A DNA stretch of 64,000 nt from Draconibacterium sediminis (GTDB taxonomy: Bacteria > Bacteroidota > Bacteroidia > Bacteroidales > Prolixibacteraceae). Positions 24,916 to 33,693 of the stretch are shown in pieces (positions within the stretch are counted from its first letter, which is position 1; each line of letters starts with the position of its first letter). Location: positions 124,001 to 188,000 of the forward strand of contig NZ_JRHC01000006.1 in NCBI RefSeq assembly GCF_000949475.1, given 5' to 3'. Both the position numbers and the translations under genes were made by a program. The notes under the pieces are model-generated. The model saw only the letters and a program-made list of their open reading frames with translations, had not been told where the DNA came from and ran no database searches.

Positions 24916-26307
24916 TTATCCTTGTTGAACGATCTTTTCAACTTCATCGGGTTCTATAGGAACCCGCTCTCCTATTATTTGGCTACCTGTTTCGGTAACA
25001 AGAATATCGTCTTCAAGACGGATTCCGCCAAATCCACGGTATTCATTCACCTTATCAAAGTTTATAAAGTCTTTGTTTATGCCTTCGGCCTGCCATTTGT
25101 CAATCAGCGCCGGAATAAAATAACAGCCCGGTTCGTTGGTGATTACAAAGCCCGGTTTCAGACGTTTTCCCAAACGCAAAGCTGCTGTTCCAAACTGATT
25201 GGCGGGCCTAATCTCATCATCGTAACCCACATAAATTTGTCCGAGATCTTCCATATCGTGTACATCCAGTCCCATCATATGTCCCAAACCGTGTGGGAAA
25301 AACAGAGCGTGAGCTCCGGCGGCCACTGCTTCTTTTACATCGCCTTTTATCAGCCCCAGCTCTTTTAATCCGGCAGCAATTACTTCGGCAGCAGCCAAAT
25401 GAACCGATAAATAGGTAACACCCGGCTTGGTAAGCTCTGTAGCCTTATTATTGGCAGCCAAAACCACCTCATAAATCTCACGCTGTTTACTGGTAAATTT
25501 TCCACCTACCGGAGTAGTACGCGTAAAATCGGATGCATAATGAAGCAATGATTCAGCACCGGCATCGCATAACATCAACCGACCTTTTTCAAGAATTTGC
25601 GAATGATCGTGGTTATGCAGCGTTTCGCCGTTTTGCGAAAGGATAATCGGAAATGAAGCCATTCCTCCACCGGCAAATGAAATTCCTTCCATAGTTCCGG
25701 CAATTTTTTGCTCCCAAGTCCCGGGGTGCGCCATACGCATTGCCGCTACATGCATTTGATAACCGGTTGCACAGGCTTTTTTTATCTCTTCCACTTCCTG
25801 CGCTTCCTTAATTTCACGAATCGAGATAATGGCTTTAATAAACTCCAGCGATGCATGACTTTGAATTGATAAGGCAGAAAGTCCGGTTAATTTTTCCAGT
25901 AAAATCTTGTTCTCGCCACGGTACGGAGGCAGGAAATGAACTACTCGGTTGGCATTCATCGCTTTCTTAACAATGTCGAATAGTTTTGCAAACGGCGCTG
26001 TTTGGGTAATTCCCACTTTGGCGGCATTATCTTTTAAAGGAACCTGTGGCCCCATCCAAATAATGTCGTCAATCTCCACATCATCACCAAAAATGTATTC
26101 GTCACCACTTTCAAAGTCAATTACTCCGGCCAGCCCGGGAAAATCAAGACCGAAGAAATACAGGAAGGAACTATCCTGACGAAAATGATAAGTATTATCC
26201 AAACAGTTCATTGGTGACTCACCATTTCCGAAGAATAATCCGATACCTTTTAAATCCTTGGATTTCAATTTATTTCTACGATCGATGTAAGTATTTTTGT
26301 CAAACAT
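24916..26307 (-). CDS. pepP: Xaa-Pro aminopeptidase (M24B family)
   Basis: 463 residues, the usual length for aminopeptidase P. The N-terminal domain includes 'NTYIDRRNKLKSK' and 'SSFLYFFGLDFPGLAGVID'. The C-terminal pita-bread domain shows all five metal ligands in order: Asp in 'LCDAGAES', Asp in 'SDFTRTTPV', His in 'PHGLGHMMGLDVHD', Glu in 'TNEPGCYF' and Glu in 'GIRLEDDIL'. It removes N-terminal residues that precede proline, using two metal ions (usually Mn), in the cytoplasm. It is a single gene, convergent with the phosphatase-like relic. Confidence 0.93.
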   Translation of the reverse strand: MFDKNTYIDRRNKLKSKDLKGIGLFFGNGESPMNCLDNTYHFRQDSSFLYFFGLDFPGLAGVIDFESGDEYIFGDDVEIDDIIWMGPQVPLKDNAAKVGITQTAPFAKLFDIVKKAMNANRVVHFLPPYRGENKILLEKLTGLSALSIQSHASLEFIKAIISIREIKEAQEVEEIKKACATGYQMHVAAMRMAHPGTWEQKIAGTMEGISFAGGGMASFPIILSQNGETLHNHDHSQILEKGRLMLCDAGAESLLHYASDFTRTTPVGGKFTSKQREIYEVVLAANNKATELTKPGVTYLSVHLAAAEVIAAGLKELGLIKGDVKEAVAAGAHALFFPHGLGHMMGLDVHDMEDLGQIYVGYDDEIRPANQFGTAALRLGKRLKPGFVITNEPGCYFIPALIDKWQAEGINKDFINFDKVNEYRGFGGIRLEDDILVTETGSQIIGERVPIEPDEVEKIVQQG

Positions 26308-26596
26308 ATTGTGCAGTTTTATAAAAATTTCACGAAGATACTGTTTCTGTAATTATTTAGAATGTATTAAGATTTAATAGAAGTTAAAGATAGCGCTTCG
26401 TGTTCAGAATTGAACTGACTGTTGTCACCACCAAGAACAACAACCAACCAAAACACAGACATTCTGATAGTTATAATTGGCACAAATGCGGTTAATATTC
26501 ATAAAAATTGAAAGTGCAGTATAATCTCACACCAAAATCATGGGCAAAAACATAACATGATCACCAGAATTAGCGTAATCTAGAATGTAACAAAGC

Positions 26597-27328
26597 TTGG
26601 AAATTATGGGAAATTCATTGATGAACTATCTGAACAGCCGCCTGAAAGAGGCAAAAGCTCGTGAATATGGCAACATGCATGAGGCCGGACCGGTGATTAC
26701 CATATCTCGCGAAGTGGGTTGTAATGGCCTGGTTTTAGCACGGCTAGTAGCTGAACGACTCAATAAAAACCTCGCAAAAGGCTCGTGGAATGTACTGAGT
26801 AAGGAAATATTTTATGAAAGCGCCAAGGAGCTGGATCTGGATCCGGAAATGGTACGGCAAACCTTTAAAAAGACCGACCGCTATGTTTTTGAAGAGATTT
26901 TAAAAGCCTTTCGTGATAAGCGATACAAAAGTGAAGAGCGGATTATAAAAACGGTTAAAGAAGTGGTTCGAACGCTTGCAATTGACGGTCATTGTATAAT
27001 TGTGGGACGTGCCAGCCATATTATTGCCAGCGATATTAAAAATGCCTTACACATACGGTTAACGGCACCGCTTGGGTACCGGATAAATACCATTATGACG
27101 AATAATAAACTCAACCGGAACGAGGCAATTGCTTTTATCGAAAAGGTTGAGAAAGAACGGGCAACATTTCGAAAGGCTTTAAAAGAAAACAACCTTCATG
27201 AAGATGTATTTGATATTACAATTAACCGCGGATCATTTACGAATGAACAGGCAGTTGACCTGATTGAATTTGCGGTAGAGAAAAAAGGCATTTTGCATGA
27301 ATTCAGCCCAAGGATAGAGTTTCATTGA
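26597..27328 (+). CDS. Cytidylate kinase-like family protein
   Basis: 243 residues. After a helical N-terminus, 'VITISREVGCNGLVLARLVAERL' occupies the P-loop position but lacks the classical GxxGxGK(S/T), as is usual for this 'cytidylate kinase-like' family. 'HCIIVGRASHII' near residue 135, 'ALHIRLTAPLGYRI' and 'RATFRKALKEN' match its later parts. It is distinct from true CMP kinase (Cmk), and its substrate is not established. The annotated ATG is 26597; an ATG three codons in (MGNSLMNY) is possible. It is divergent from pepP, and a strong terminator follows. Confidence 0.8.
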   Translation: MEIMGNSLMNYLNSRLKEAKAREYGNMHEAGPVITISREVGCNGLVLARLVAERLNKNLAKGSWNVLSKEIFYESAKELDLDPEMVRQTFKKTDRYVFEEILKAFRDKRYKSEERIIKTVKEVVRTLAIDGHCIIVGRASHIIASDIKNALHIRLTAPLGYRINTIMTNNKLNRNEAIAFIEKVEKERATFRKALKENNLHEDVFDITINRGSFTNEQAVDLIEFAVEKKGILHEFSPRIEFH

Positions 27329-27346
27329 CCGATGGTTATTTCCCAT

Positions 27347-27386
27347 AAAAAACGGGTAAGATCTATTTGGTCTTACCCGTTTTTTT
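27347..27386. terminator. Bidirectional terminator between convergent genes
   Basis: A long stem joins AAAAAACGGGTAAGA (27347-27361) to TCTTACCCGTTTTTT (27371-27385) around a nine-base loop, with T runs on both strands. It ends the kinase-like gene (plus) and the DUF1080-PHP gene (minus). Confidence 0.93.
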
Positions 27387-27392
27387 ATTTTT

Positions 27393-28862
27393 CTATCCCG
27401 TAATTTTATCGGGTAATCCTTTTACGTTTACCGGTTTTTCAGCATCGGGTTTGGGCTCAAACATATCGTTTGGCGTTAATTCGCACTCTTCCAGCATTTG
27501 AAGACAATACTCCAACTCGCCATGGTTTTTGGTTACGTTGTTTGTTCCGAACGAAAACTTTACACCGGCTTCTTTAGCCATTTTTATCATTTCTGCACTT
27601 GGTGTTTTATAACGGGCATTTATTTCCAATGCAATTCCGTTATCAGCCAAAACTTTTACCACACGTTGCATGCGCTCTTTTGTCCAGAGCTGCTCGTATT
27701 CCGGCATCAACTCATTTGGTAAAACTGTTGGATTCACATAAATATCAACCGGTTCCTGTGAGAAAATTGCTTCGATCTTTTCTACCAGGTCGTCCATAAA
27801 CTGCTGCTTATCGTCCACCCACACTTCTTCCGGAATCCAAATACGGTTACGTCGTCCTTTTCTATCGGTAAAAGTCATGGCATCGGTAAAAATATAATCG
27901 AATTTAGCCACCGCTTCCTCCGAGAACAGCGTGATCCATTCGCGTCCTTCAGCCTGCATACCTTTAAACGTTGGGCTTCCTTTTACTTCATCCATGTATG
28001 CATACAAGGATTCATCGTCGGTTACAGGGAAATGAAGGCCACAGTTTGGCGCAACACCATAGTTTATTCCCAAACGTTGCGAATTCTCCACCAAATCATC
28101 GAGCGTTAAACCGCCTTTTAAGTGTACGTGGTAATCTACCAACGGAAAACCTGCAAACATCAGTTTGGTAACTTTTGTATCCCACTCTTCATCCACTTCC
28201 GGAGTTACCGGTTCTGCCTCAGGAACTGCTTTTACGCGGATATTACGGTAATAAGTTGTGCTGCCCGGGTCATGTGCCTGCAAAGCAAATGTCCCATGAC
28301 TTAATTTGGTATTTTCGCCACCATTCCACCGCCACGGATTTTCCGGTTCGATGTATTCGTTCACCTTAACATCGTTCACAAAAACTTCAACAACATTTTC
28401 CACTACTTTAATTCGCATGGTAAACCACTCGTTATCGCCAGCCAGCGGATAATAAACGTTACGTACGTTGTATATACTTCCGGTTTTTCGTCGCTCGGGA
28501 AATTTAACAGAGCCACGATAAGAATTATTCACCTGAATTTCGTAGCCTTTTGCCGGCCATCCTTCTTCCTGGTATTCGGTATGAATAAATACGCCCGAAT
28601 TTGAATGTTCCTGTGCATTTATTTCGGCTTCAAATTCAAAGTTTTTAAAATCGCCTTCATAAAACAGGTGCGACCGTTCTCCTGCACATTTTATCATTCC
28701 ATCTTCAACGCTAATACTCTCCGGATTTTCGCCGGCTTTTTTCCAGCCATCCAGTGTTTCGCCATCAAAAATGGTTTGCCACTCTCCCACCGGAACTTTA
28801 TTCTGGCAAGCAGTAAGCGCAATAAATAACAGGATAACAAATGGAAATACTACTTTTCTCAT
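27393..28862 (-). CDS. Lipoprotein with DUF1080 and PHP-like domains
   Basis: 489 residues with a lipobox ('FIALTAC', Cys19). Residues about 28-215 are a DUF1080 (3-keto-disaccharide hydrolase, LamG-like) domain: 'WQTIFDGETLDGWKKAG', 'NSGVFIHTEYQ', 'KGYEIQVNN' and 'YYRNIRVKAV'. After a short linker, about residues 240-470 form a PHP-like metal-dependent domain starting 'LVDYHVHLKGGLTLDD' and ending with 'VKFSFGTNNVTKNHGEL'. The first could bind or cleave a sugar, the second act as a phosphoesterase or hydrolase. The joining of the two in one exported protein is unusual. The stop lies just after a strong shared terminator. Confidence 0.82.
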   Translation of the reverse strand: MRKVVFPFVILLFIALTACQNKVPVGEWQTIFDGETLDGWKKAGENPESISVEDGMIKCAGERSHLFYEGDFKNFEFEAEINAQEHSNSGVFIHTEYQEEGWPAKGYEIQVNNSYRGSVKFPERRKTGSIYNVRNVYYPLAGDNEWFTMRIKVVENVVEVFVNDVKVNEYIEPENPWRWNGGENTKLSHGTFALQAHDPGSTTYYRNIRVKAVPEAEPVTPEVDEEWDTKVTKLMFAGFPLVDYHVHLKGGLTLDDLVENSQRLGINYGVAPNCGLHFPVTDDESLYAYMDEVKGSPTFKGMQAEGREWITLFSEEAVAKFDYIFTDAMTFTDRKGRRNRIWIPEEVWVDDKQQFMDDLVEKIEAIFSQEPVDIYVNPTVLPNELMPEYEQLWTKERMQRVVKVLADNGIALEINARYKTPSAEMIKMAKEAGVKFSFGTNNVTKNHGELEYCLQMLEECELTPNDMFEPKPDAEKPVNVKGLPDKITG

Positions 28863-28940
28863 GTTTATTGGTTTAGATTATTATTGGATTTTAAAACTAA
28901 AGAAAAAATCGTTAGCAGAATAAGGATTGACTATTTGTTT

Positions 28941-28985
28941 AAAAATAAAGGCGCTTGCACCATTTGCACAAACGCCTTTATTTTT
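28941..28985 (-). terminator. Terminator overlapping the stop of the MlrC-like gene
   Basis: AAAAATAAAGGCG (28941-28953) pairs perfectly with CGCCTTTATTTTT (28973-28985) around a 19-base loop that contains its own short TTGCA/TGCAA pair. The stem overlaps the stop codon of the gene at 28984. It lies upstream of the DUF1080-PHP gene and separates the two transcripts. Confidence 0.8.
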
Positions 28986-30543
28986 ACTCGTCAGCCAGTG
29001 GAATCAGTCGTGCTGAAAGATCAGGATCGGCCATGTCCTTATCAAGCGGGAACATTGGGCGATGGATACGTTTGTACCCCAGTCGCTCCAAATCCTGATC
29101 AACGCCTCCCGGAGTAAGTGCCATTAACCAACCGGCGCGCATATTGTAAAGCTCCGGAACCAGGTAACCAATTTTAACAACAACAATATCCGCTTCTCGC
29201 GGATACAGGCTCAAATCGGTAAAATCAGTTTCGTGGTGATAGGGCTTCCGCTTTTTAGTCACGATAACATCAACACTTCCGATATTAATTACCACTTCGG
29301 TTTCGGCATAACGATCGCCCTCTTTGATGGCTTCCACCCTGCCCGTTAATTCAAGTGGTCCGCAATAACGATCATCAACCAGGGCACCAACCATGCCGGT
29401 AACTGTTTCGCCTATACCGGCTTCAACAGCTTTGGCAACAAGATCGGGGCCGGGAATGGATGCATAAATTAACGATGGTCCGTTTTCCTTTTTGAATTCT
29501 TTTCGTTGAAGGATTTCGTTTAATGTCCAGGTAACGTCTCCGGCCCCACCGGCTGTAGGATTATCGCCCATATCGCTGATGATAAAGGGCTTTTCTTTAA
29601 AGGCAATTGCCCTGTCGAGACATTCATCCAGTGTAGCCACCGGAGCCACAAATTCAAACTGTTCGCGTACATCCCAAAAGGCCTGCGCCAGTTCTTCGGC
29701 CGATTTTGTTACTGCTTCTTCATCGTCGCCATACGCCATAACCACCGCACGGTTGCGCGGCTCGTCTGCCCATGCGTAGCCCACCCAAATAGCTGCATCA
29801 ATCACGCCTTCGCGCGCTGCTGCCGGGGCAACTTTAGCATAAAGGCTTTTCCCCGGTTCGATGCGGGTACTTGTCTTTTCGCCGGGTAATAATATCGGAA
29901 CCGGGATCCAGGCTTTGTATTTTGGTTTGCCCAAACCGCTCTCCAAACGGTCGAGCAGATTGGTCAACGCACGTTTTTTCGATTCTATTGCATCTTCGTG
30001 CGGTGCCATGCGGTAACAGGTAATCATATCGCTGTAATGTGCCAGTCGTTCAGTTACATTTCCGTGCAAATCCATCGATGTAGAAATAAGCACATCATCG
30101 CCGATTACTTTACGAATGCGTTCGATAAAATCGCCTTCCGGATCATCCAAACCAACCACACTCATGGCGCCGTGAATATCAAAAAACAATCCATCATAAG
30201 GCATATTTTCTTTTAAACGGTCAAGCGTTTCACCAACCAGCGTTTCGTATGCCTCGCGGGTTACAATTCCTCCGGGCAGCGCATGACCACGCAAAGTCGG
30301 GAACCACTCGGCCCGCTGACGCGTAGCTGCCGTATCGTCCATAAACGGGTAATAACTGAATATCTCGTCTCCGCGGCGTGCATGAAAGGCCTCAATACCC
30401 GACTGTGCAGGCGAAAAGGTGCTCGATTCAATGGCCAAACCGGCAATGGCAACACGCGGAAGTTTGTCCTCCTTTTTTTTCTCTTTGCAGCCAAAAGTAA
30501 ACACCATGGCCGCAATCAATAATCCAAAAAGAATTCGTCTCAT
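28984..30543 (-). CDS. MlrC/M81-like metallopeptidase lipoprotein
   Basis: 519 residues. A lipobox ('MVFTFGC', Cys19) followed by a lysine-rich linker marks it as a lipoprotein. The body matches DUF1485/MlrC: 'VAIAGLAIESSTFSPAQ', 'YDGLFFDIHGAM', 'STSMDLHGNVTERLAHY', 'ITCYRMAPHEDAIES' and 'FIISDMGDNPTAGGAGDVT', with conserved His and Asp residues that would bind zinc. MlrC is known from linearised microcystin breakdown, but most relatives have unknown peptide or amide substrates. The annotated gene is single, with its own terminator. Base composition is more GC-rich than its neighbours to the left. Confidence 0.87.
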   Translation of the reverse strand: MRRILFGLLIAAMVFTFGCKEKKKEDKLPRVAIAGLAIESSTFSPAQSGIEAFHARRGDEIFSYYPFMDDTAATRQRAEWFPTLRGHALPGGIVTREAYETLVGETLDRLKENMPYDGLFFDIHGAMSVVGLDDPEGDFIERIRKVIGDDVLISTSMDLHGNVTERLAHYSDMITCYRMAPHEDAIESKKRALTNLLDRLESGLGKPKYKAWIPVPILLPGEKTSTRIEPGKSLYAKVAPAAAREGVIDAAIWVGYAWADEPRNRAVVMAYGDDEEAVTKSAEELAQAFWDVREQFEFVAPVATLDECLDRAIAFKEKPFIISDMGDNPTAGGAGDVTWTLNEILQRKEFKKENGPSLIYASIPGPDLVAKAVEAGIGETVTGMVGALVDDRYCGPLELTGRVEAIKEGDRYAETEVVINIGSVDVIVTKKRKPYHHETDFTDLSLYPREADIVVVKIGYLVPELYNMRAGWLMALTPGGVDQDLERLGYKRIHRPMFPLDKDMADPDLSARLIPLADE

Positions 30544-30894
30544 ATCTTTCTAAAATTTTTAAATAACAATACAATTAAAGCAAATTTACGGAGAATTGCA
30601 GGAATGCAAATGAGATTATTCAGAATTTTTAGGAAGCAGGTTTCAGGAGAATCAGAAATCTGCTCAATTATATTTTTTGTGGTTTACATTTCTATTTTGA
30701 AATTGTCTATTTTTACTGCATCTATTCGTGATAAATGAAAACAGACATCAAAATACAATCGAACAAAACGGTAAATGACGACCGGAAAAAGATGCTCCTG
30801 TTTTTATACATATTTTCCGAGCTATAAAATTTTCATTTCATATCGCCCCCATATTTTAATTCAATAACTATTCATTTGATCGTTCTTTTTTGAA
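30544..30894. other. Divergent intergenic region
   Basis: About 350 bases lie between the MlrC-like gene (minus) and the radical SAM gene (plus). It must contain both promoters, but I find no perfect TAnnTTTG element and no RNA gene, repeat or reading frame. Confidence 0.4.
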
Positions 30895-32136
30895 ATGGAA
30901 ACGTATTATAACTGGCAGAATCAGCTGGTTAACAACAATAAGTCTGCTTTTTCGGAGTGGACAAACCTTAAATGGTTAAACACCTATTCAGCCCACGAAG
31001 CGCAGGAGAAAAAAGTTGTTTTACTGGAAAAGGCGGAGAATATTTTATTTAAAGGCACCAAACCGTATTACAAACAACTATCAAACGGGTGCAAGCTTTG
31101 CGGCCTTGGGCAATGGAGCTGTTTGTTTATTACCGGTAAATGTAATGCCTCGTGTTTTTACTGCCCGGCATCGCAGCAGGAAGACCATTTGCCCACCACC
31201 CAAAATCTGAGTTTCGCCGATCCGGCGGCCTTTGCCGAATACGTAGATCATTTCCGGTTTAAAGGCGTGAGTTTTAGTGGTGGCGAACCCTTGCTGCAGT
31301 ACGACCGCACATTGAGTTACCTGAAACAGGTGCGACGAAAATGTAACCCGGACACCTATATCTGGATGTATACCAACGGAATTCTGGCCGAAACGCAAAA
31401 GTTCAGAAAACTGGCGGCAGCCGGAATTAACGAAGTTCGTTTTGATATTGGTGCCACAGCGTTCCGGCTCGATAAAATTGCAGCGGCTAAAGGTATCATA
31501 CCGGTTATCACCATCGAAATTCCAGCGGTACCCGAAGAATTGGAGCGTTTAAAAAAGCTCTTGCCCGAAATGGTAAAAGCAGGTGTTTCGAACCTGAATT
31601 TGCATCAACTTCGCCTTACGCAACACAACGTAAAACAATTGTCGAAACACAACTACACTTACATTCATGCCGAGCAGCCGGTGGTTTTAGAGTCGGAACT
31701 GGCAGCATTGGAACTTATTGCTTATGCCCACGACCATTCCATCGACATTGGCATAAACTACTGTTCCTTTCATTTTAAAAACCGATTTCAGAAAGCAGGA
31801 TTTCGCAATAAGGTCGCTACCGCACTGGCCAACGATGAAGATGTGCTTACATCAAACGGTTATATCCGGCGCTATAACGGCACAGGAATTGGCTACGATT
31901 CGATACGTATTTTTGATGTAAAGCCCGATCGAATGGCGTTTCAAGAATTTCAGCTAAAGAACAAAACCTACTATTATTCGCGCCAAGCGGTGATGAATAC
32001 GGTAGCGATTAATTCAGCAATGAAAGACAAAATAGACAGGCTGCTTGCTGCCGAACCGACGGAAATACCCGACGATCCGTTGCTTTTCAGGATATGGCAA
32101 CTGGAATATATTGAGTCGGGGTTGCGGGAGTATTAA
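30895..32136 (+). CDS. Radical SAM protein
   Basis: 413 residues. The radical SAM cluster motif is Cys83-x3-Cys87-x2-Cys90 in 'GKCNASCFYCPAS'. It is preceded by an extra cysteine group (Cys66, Cys69, Cys76), which may bind a second cluster or metal. 'VSFSGGEPLL' is the SAM-contacting GGE motif, followed by 'IWMYTNGILA' and 'INEVRFDIGA'. The layout is that of PflA-like activases or radical SAM enzymes with auxiliary sites, but the substrate is unknown and no glycyl radical enzyme is nearby. It converges with DUF6261 and appears monocistronic. Confidence 0.87.
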   Translation: METYYNWQNQLVNNNKSAFSEWTNLKWLNTYSAHEAQEKKVVLLEKAENILFKGTKPYYKQLSNGCKLCGLGQWSCLFITGKCNASCFYCPASQQEDHLPTTQNLSFADPAAFAEYVDHFRFKGVSFSGGEPLLQYDRTLSYLKQVRRKCNPDTYIWMYTNGILAETQKFRKLAAAGINEVRFDIGATAFRLDKIAAAKGIIPVITIEIPAVPEELERLKKLLPEMVKAGVSNLNLHQLRLTQHNVKQLSKHNYTYIHAEQPVVLESELAALELIAYAHDHSIDIGINYCSFHFKNRFQKAGFRNKVATALANDEDVLTSNGYIRRYNGTGIGYDSIRIFDVKPDRMAFQEFQLKNKTYYYSRQAVMNTVAINSAMKDKIDRLLAAEPTEIPDDPLLFRIWQLEYIESGLREY

Positions 32137-32138
32137 AA

Positions 32139-32166
32139 AAAATGACACCCCTTTGGATGCCATTTT
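32139..32166 (-). terminator. Terminator of the DUF6261 gene
   Basis: On the minus strand AAAATGGCATCC pairs with GGGTGTCATTTT through two G-T wobbles around a four-base loop and runs into eight T. On the plus strand the same positions give two A-C mismatches, so the hairpin is suited to the minus strand, 27 bases after the stop at 32193. Confidence 0.7.
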
Positions 32167-32192
32167 CACAAATGTGTGCCCGAATTTATCTG

Positions 32193-32936
32193 TTACGATT
32201 CGGGTACTACACTGTCCACTTCCTTCTCGTTACGTCCCTGGCGAATAGCCAGTAAATCGTTATAGCGTTTAATTTTTTCGTTCATTACAATTACAAAATT
32301 TTCCATTTCGGGGGTTGCCATTCCAATGGATATAAACGAATTCACCAGGTTTATAATTTCGCGGTACAGCGGGTCCATTTTTAAACGCACTGCTTTTACA
32401 TTTCCGCTCGATTTGTACCCCGATTCCACATCGCGCTCGTTTTGCAAGGCCTCGAAAGAGCTTTGCTGCGTTTTATATATCGGCACCCACGGGCTAAGTT
32501 TTACCCGTTTTACATGCTCCTCGTTTTTTTGTTTTTCCAAATCCTGAATCAGATTTTTGGCATCGCCCGATTCGGCTACATAGGTTTTTCTTCTGAAATC
32601 GCCATAAACATCAAAAACACGGCGCAATACTTTGGCGCTCTCCACTTCTTCGGGTATAGGACTGAGCAGATGGGCATCAATCATTAAGTCCATGGCTTTC
32701 CAGGTATTGCCCCTGTCGGTATCGGCAGCCTGCACTTTTTCAGTTAAAATACTTCCCTGATCAACATTGCTAACGGTGTCGAGTTCGGTATAAAGTTCTT
32801 CAAAATCGGCCAACACTTCGTCGGTTTTAGTGTTCGATGGAATAACCCCGGGCAACAAACTTTTCAGGTCGAAAATAAGGTTAAAATATTCGCTGTTGCG
32901 CAAGTCGGTTAAGGATACATGATTAACAGTATTCAT
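32193..32936 (-). CDS. DUF6261 family protein
   Basis: 247 residues, soluble and mostly helical. 'HVSLTDLRNSEYFNLIFDL' at the N-terminus, 'NTWKAMDLMIDAHL' in the middle and 'LSPWVPIYKTQQSSFEALQNERDVE' are features I associate with DUF6261, a family seen almost only in Bacteroidota with no established function. The C-terminal part ends in a charged tail. A seven-unit 42-bp tandem repeat lies about 190 bases upstream of the start (33124-33417), so the two may be linked. No operon partner is visible. Confidence 0.75.
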   Translation of the reverse strand: MNTVNHVSLTDLRNSEYFNLIFDLKSLLPGVIPSNTKTDEVLADFEELYTELDTVSNVDQGSILTEKVQAADTDRGNTWKAMDLMIDAHLLSPIPEEVESAKVLRRVFDVYGDFRRKTYVAESGDAKNLIQDLEKQKNEEHVKRVKLSPWVPIYKTQQSSFEALQNERDVESGYKSSGNVKAVRLKMDPLYREIINLVNSFISIGMATPEMENFVIVMNEKIKRYNDLLAIRQGRNEKEVDSVVPES

Positions 32937-33123
32937 AGTAATGTTATTAAAGGTTAATAATTAAAATGGTGATGTTTGAATTGTTATTTAATTGATTTTT
33001 ATTTTGTGTGTTATCTCAGATCGGATTGATTAATAGAAGTATAAAAATAAAACATATGATTACTTAAGTCAACCCCCGCAAACATGTTGTGCGACATTAT
33101 ATACCTGAACATGAGCAACATGA

Positions 33124-33417
33124 TTACAGCTGAGTAATGTTAGTTCAGCCAATGTTGCTAGCATTTGACAACGCTGCAAAGTAAGTTCGGCATGGGCTGA
33201 AAGGCTTTTTCACGATTGAAAAGTTAGTTCAGCAGCGGCTGATTACGGATTACACAAATGAAATGGCTTAGCAGATGATGCGGAAAATACATTACAGCTA
33301 TGAAATGTGCTTTCAGCACTAGCTGCTTTTATTTTACACGCGTGTAAAATGGTTTCCGGCGTGGCTGCTTTTATTTTACAAAGCTGCGGGAACACAGTAT
33401 TTCAAGCAGTTAGGCAT
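33124..33417. repeat. Tandem array of seven degenerate 42-bp repeats
   Basis: Units begin at 33124, 33166, 33208, 33250, 33292, 33334 and 33376 with an exact 42-bp period and no insertions. Six of seven start TTACA, TGACA or TTTCA. Position 11 is G in all seven units, and the AA at 13-14, C23 and G25 are kept in the first six. Units five and six share 29 of 42 bases. Forty-two is 14 codons: on the minus strand one frame reads a 14-residue repeat of the type xxSAxAELTLHSCN, broken by stops in the third and seventh units. It may be a decayed repeat protein or an intergenic repeat family. It lies between the MFS terminator and the DUF6261 gene. Confidence 0.85.
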
Positions 33418-33428
33418 TGACACAAAAA

Positions 33429-33462
33429 AGGGATTCCATCTCTATAAAAAGATGGAATCCCT
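33429..33462 (-). terminator. Strong terminator downstream of the MFS gene
   Basis: A 13-bp perfect stem, AGGGATTCCATCT (33429-33441) and AGATGGAATCCCT (33450-33462), with an eight-base loop, is followed on the minus strand by six T. It lies about 230 bases after the MFS stop codon, leaving an unusually long 3' region. Confidence 0.85.
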
Positions 33463-33693
33463 GTCGGATTATTGCCTGTCGCCCCTTTTGGGGCTCTTAG
33501 CTGAACTCCTAATATTTTTTATCGGCACACTTTGAATAAGTGTTATTCTTATTTTTTCAATTCATTTGCTTTTTGTATAAATGGATGACCATCAGTAAGT
33601 GTTGGTTTTTATGGTTTAGGCCTTCTGAAGAACAGGACCAATAATTTTTCTATTCAACACGTATTACTTGCTATTTACGATTTCTGCCGGATA
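33463..33693. other. Long 3' untranslated region with a CCCC/GGGG hairpin
   Basis: Between the MFS stop and its terminator are about 230 bases without a gene. The palindrome CCCCTTTTGGGG occurs at 33483-33494, near the terminator. The stretch may be a repeat remnant or carry a 3'-derived small RNA; neither is shown. Confidence 0.45.

Noticed and set aside
33124-33417. CRISPR array
   Set aside because: The units are contiguous and degenerate, without constant repeats separated by unique spacers, and no cas genes are near.
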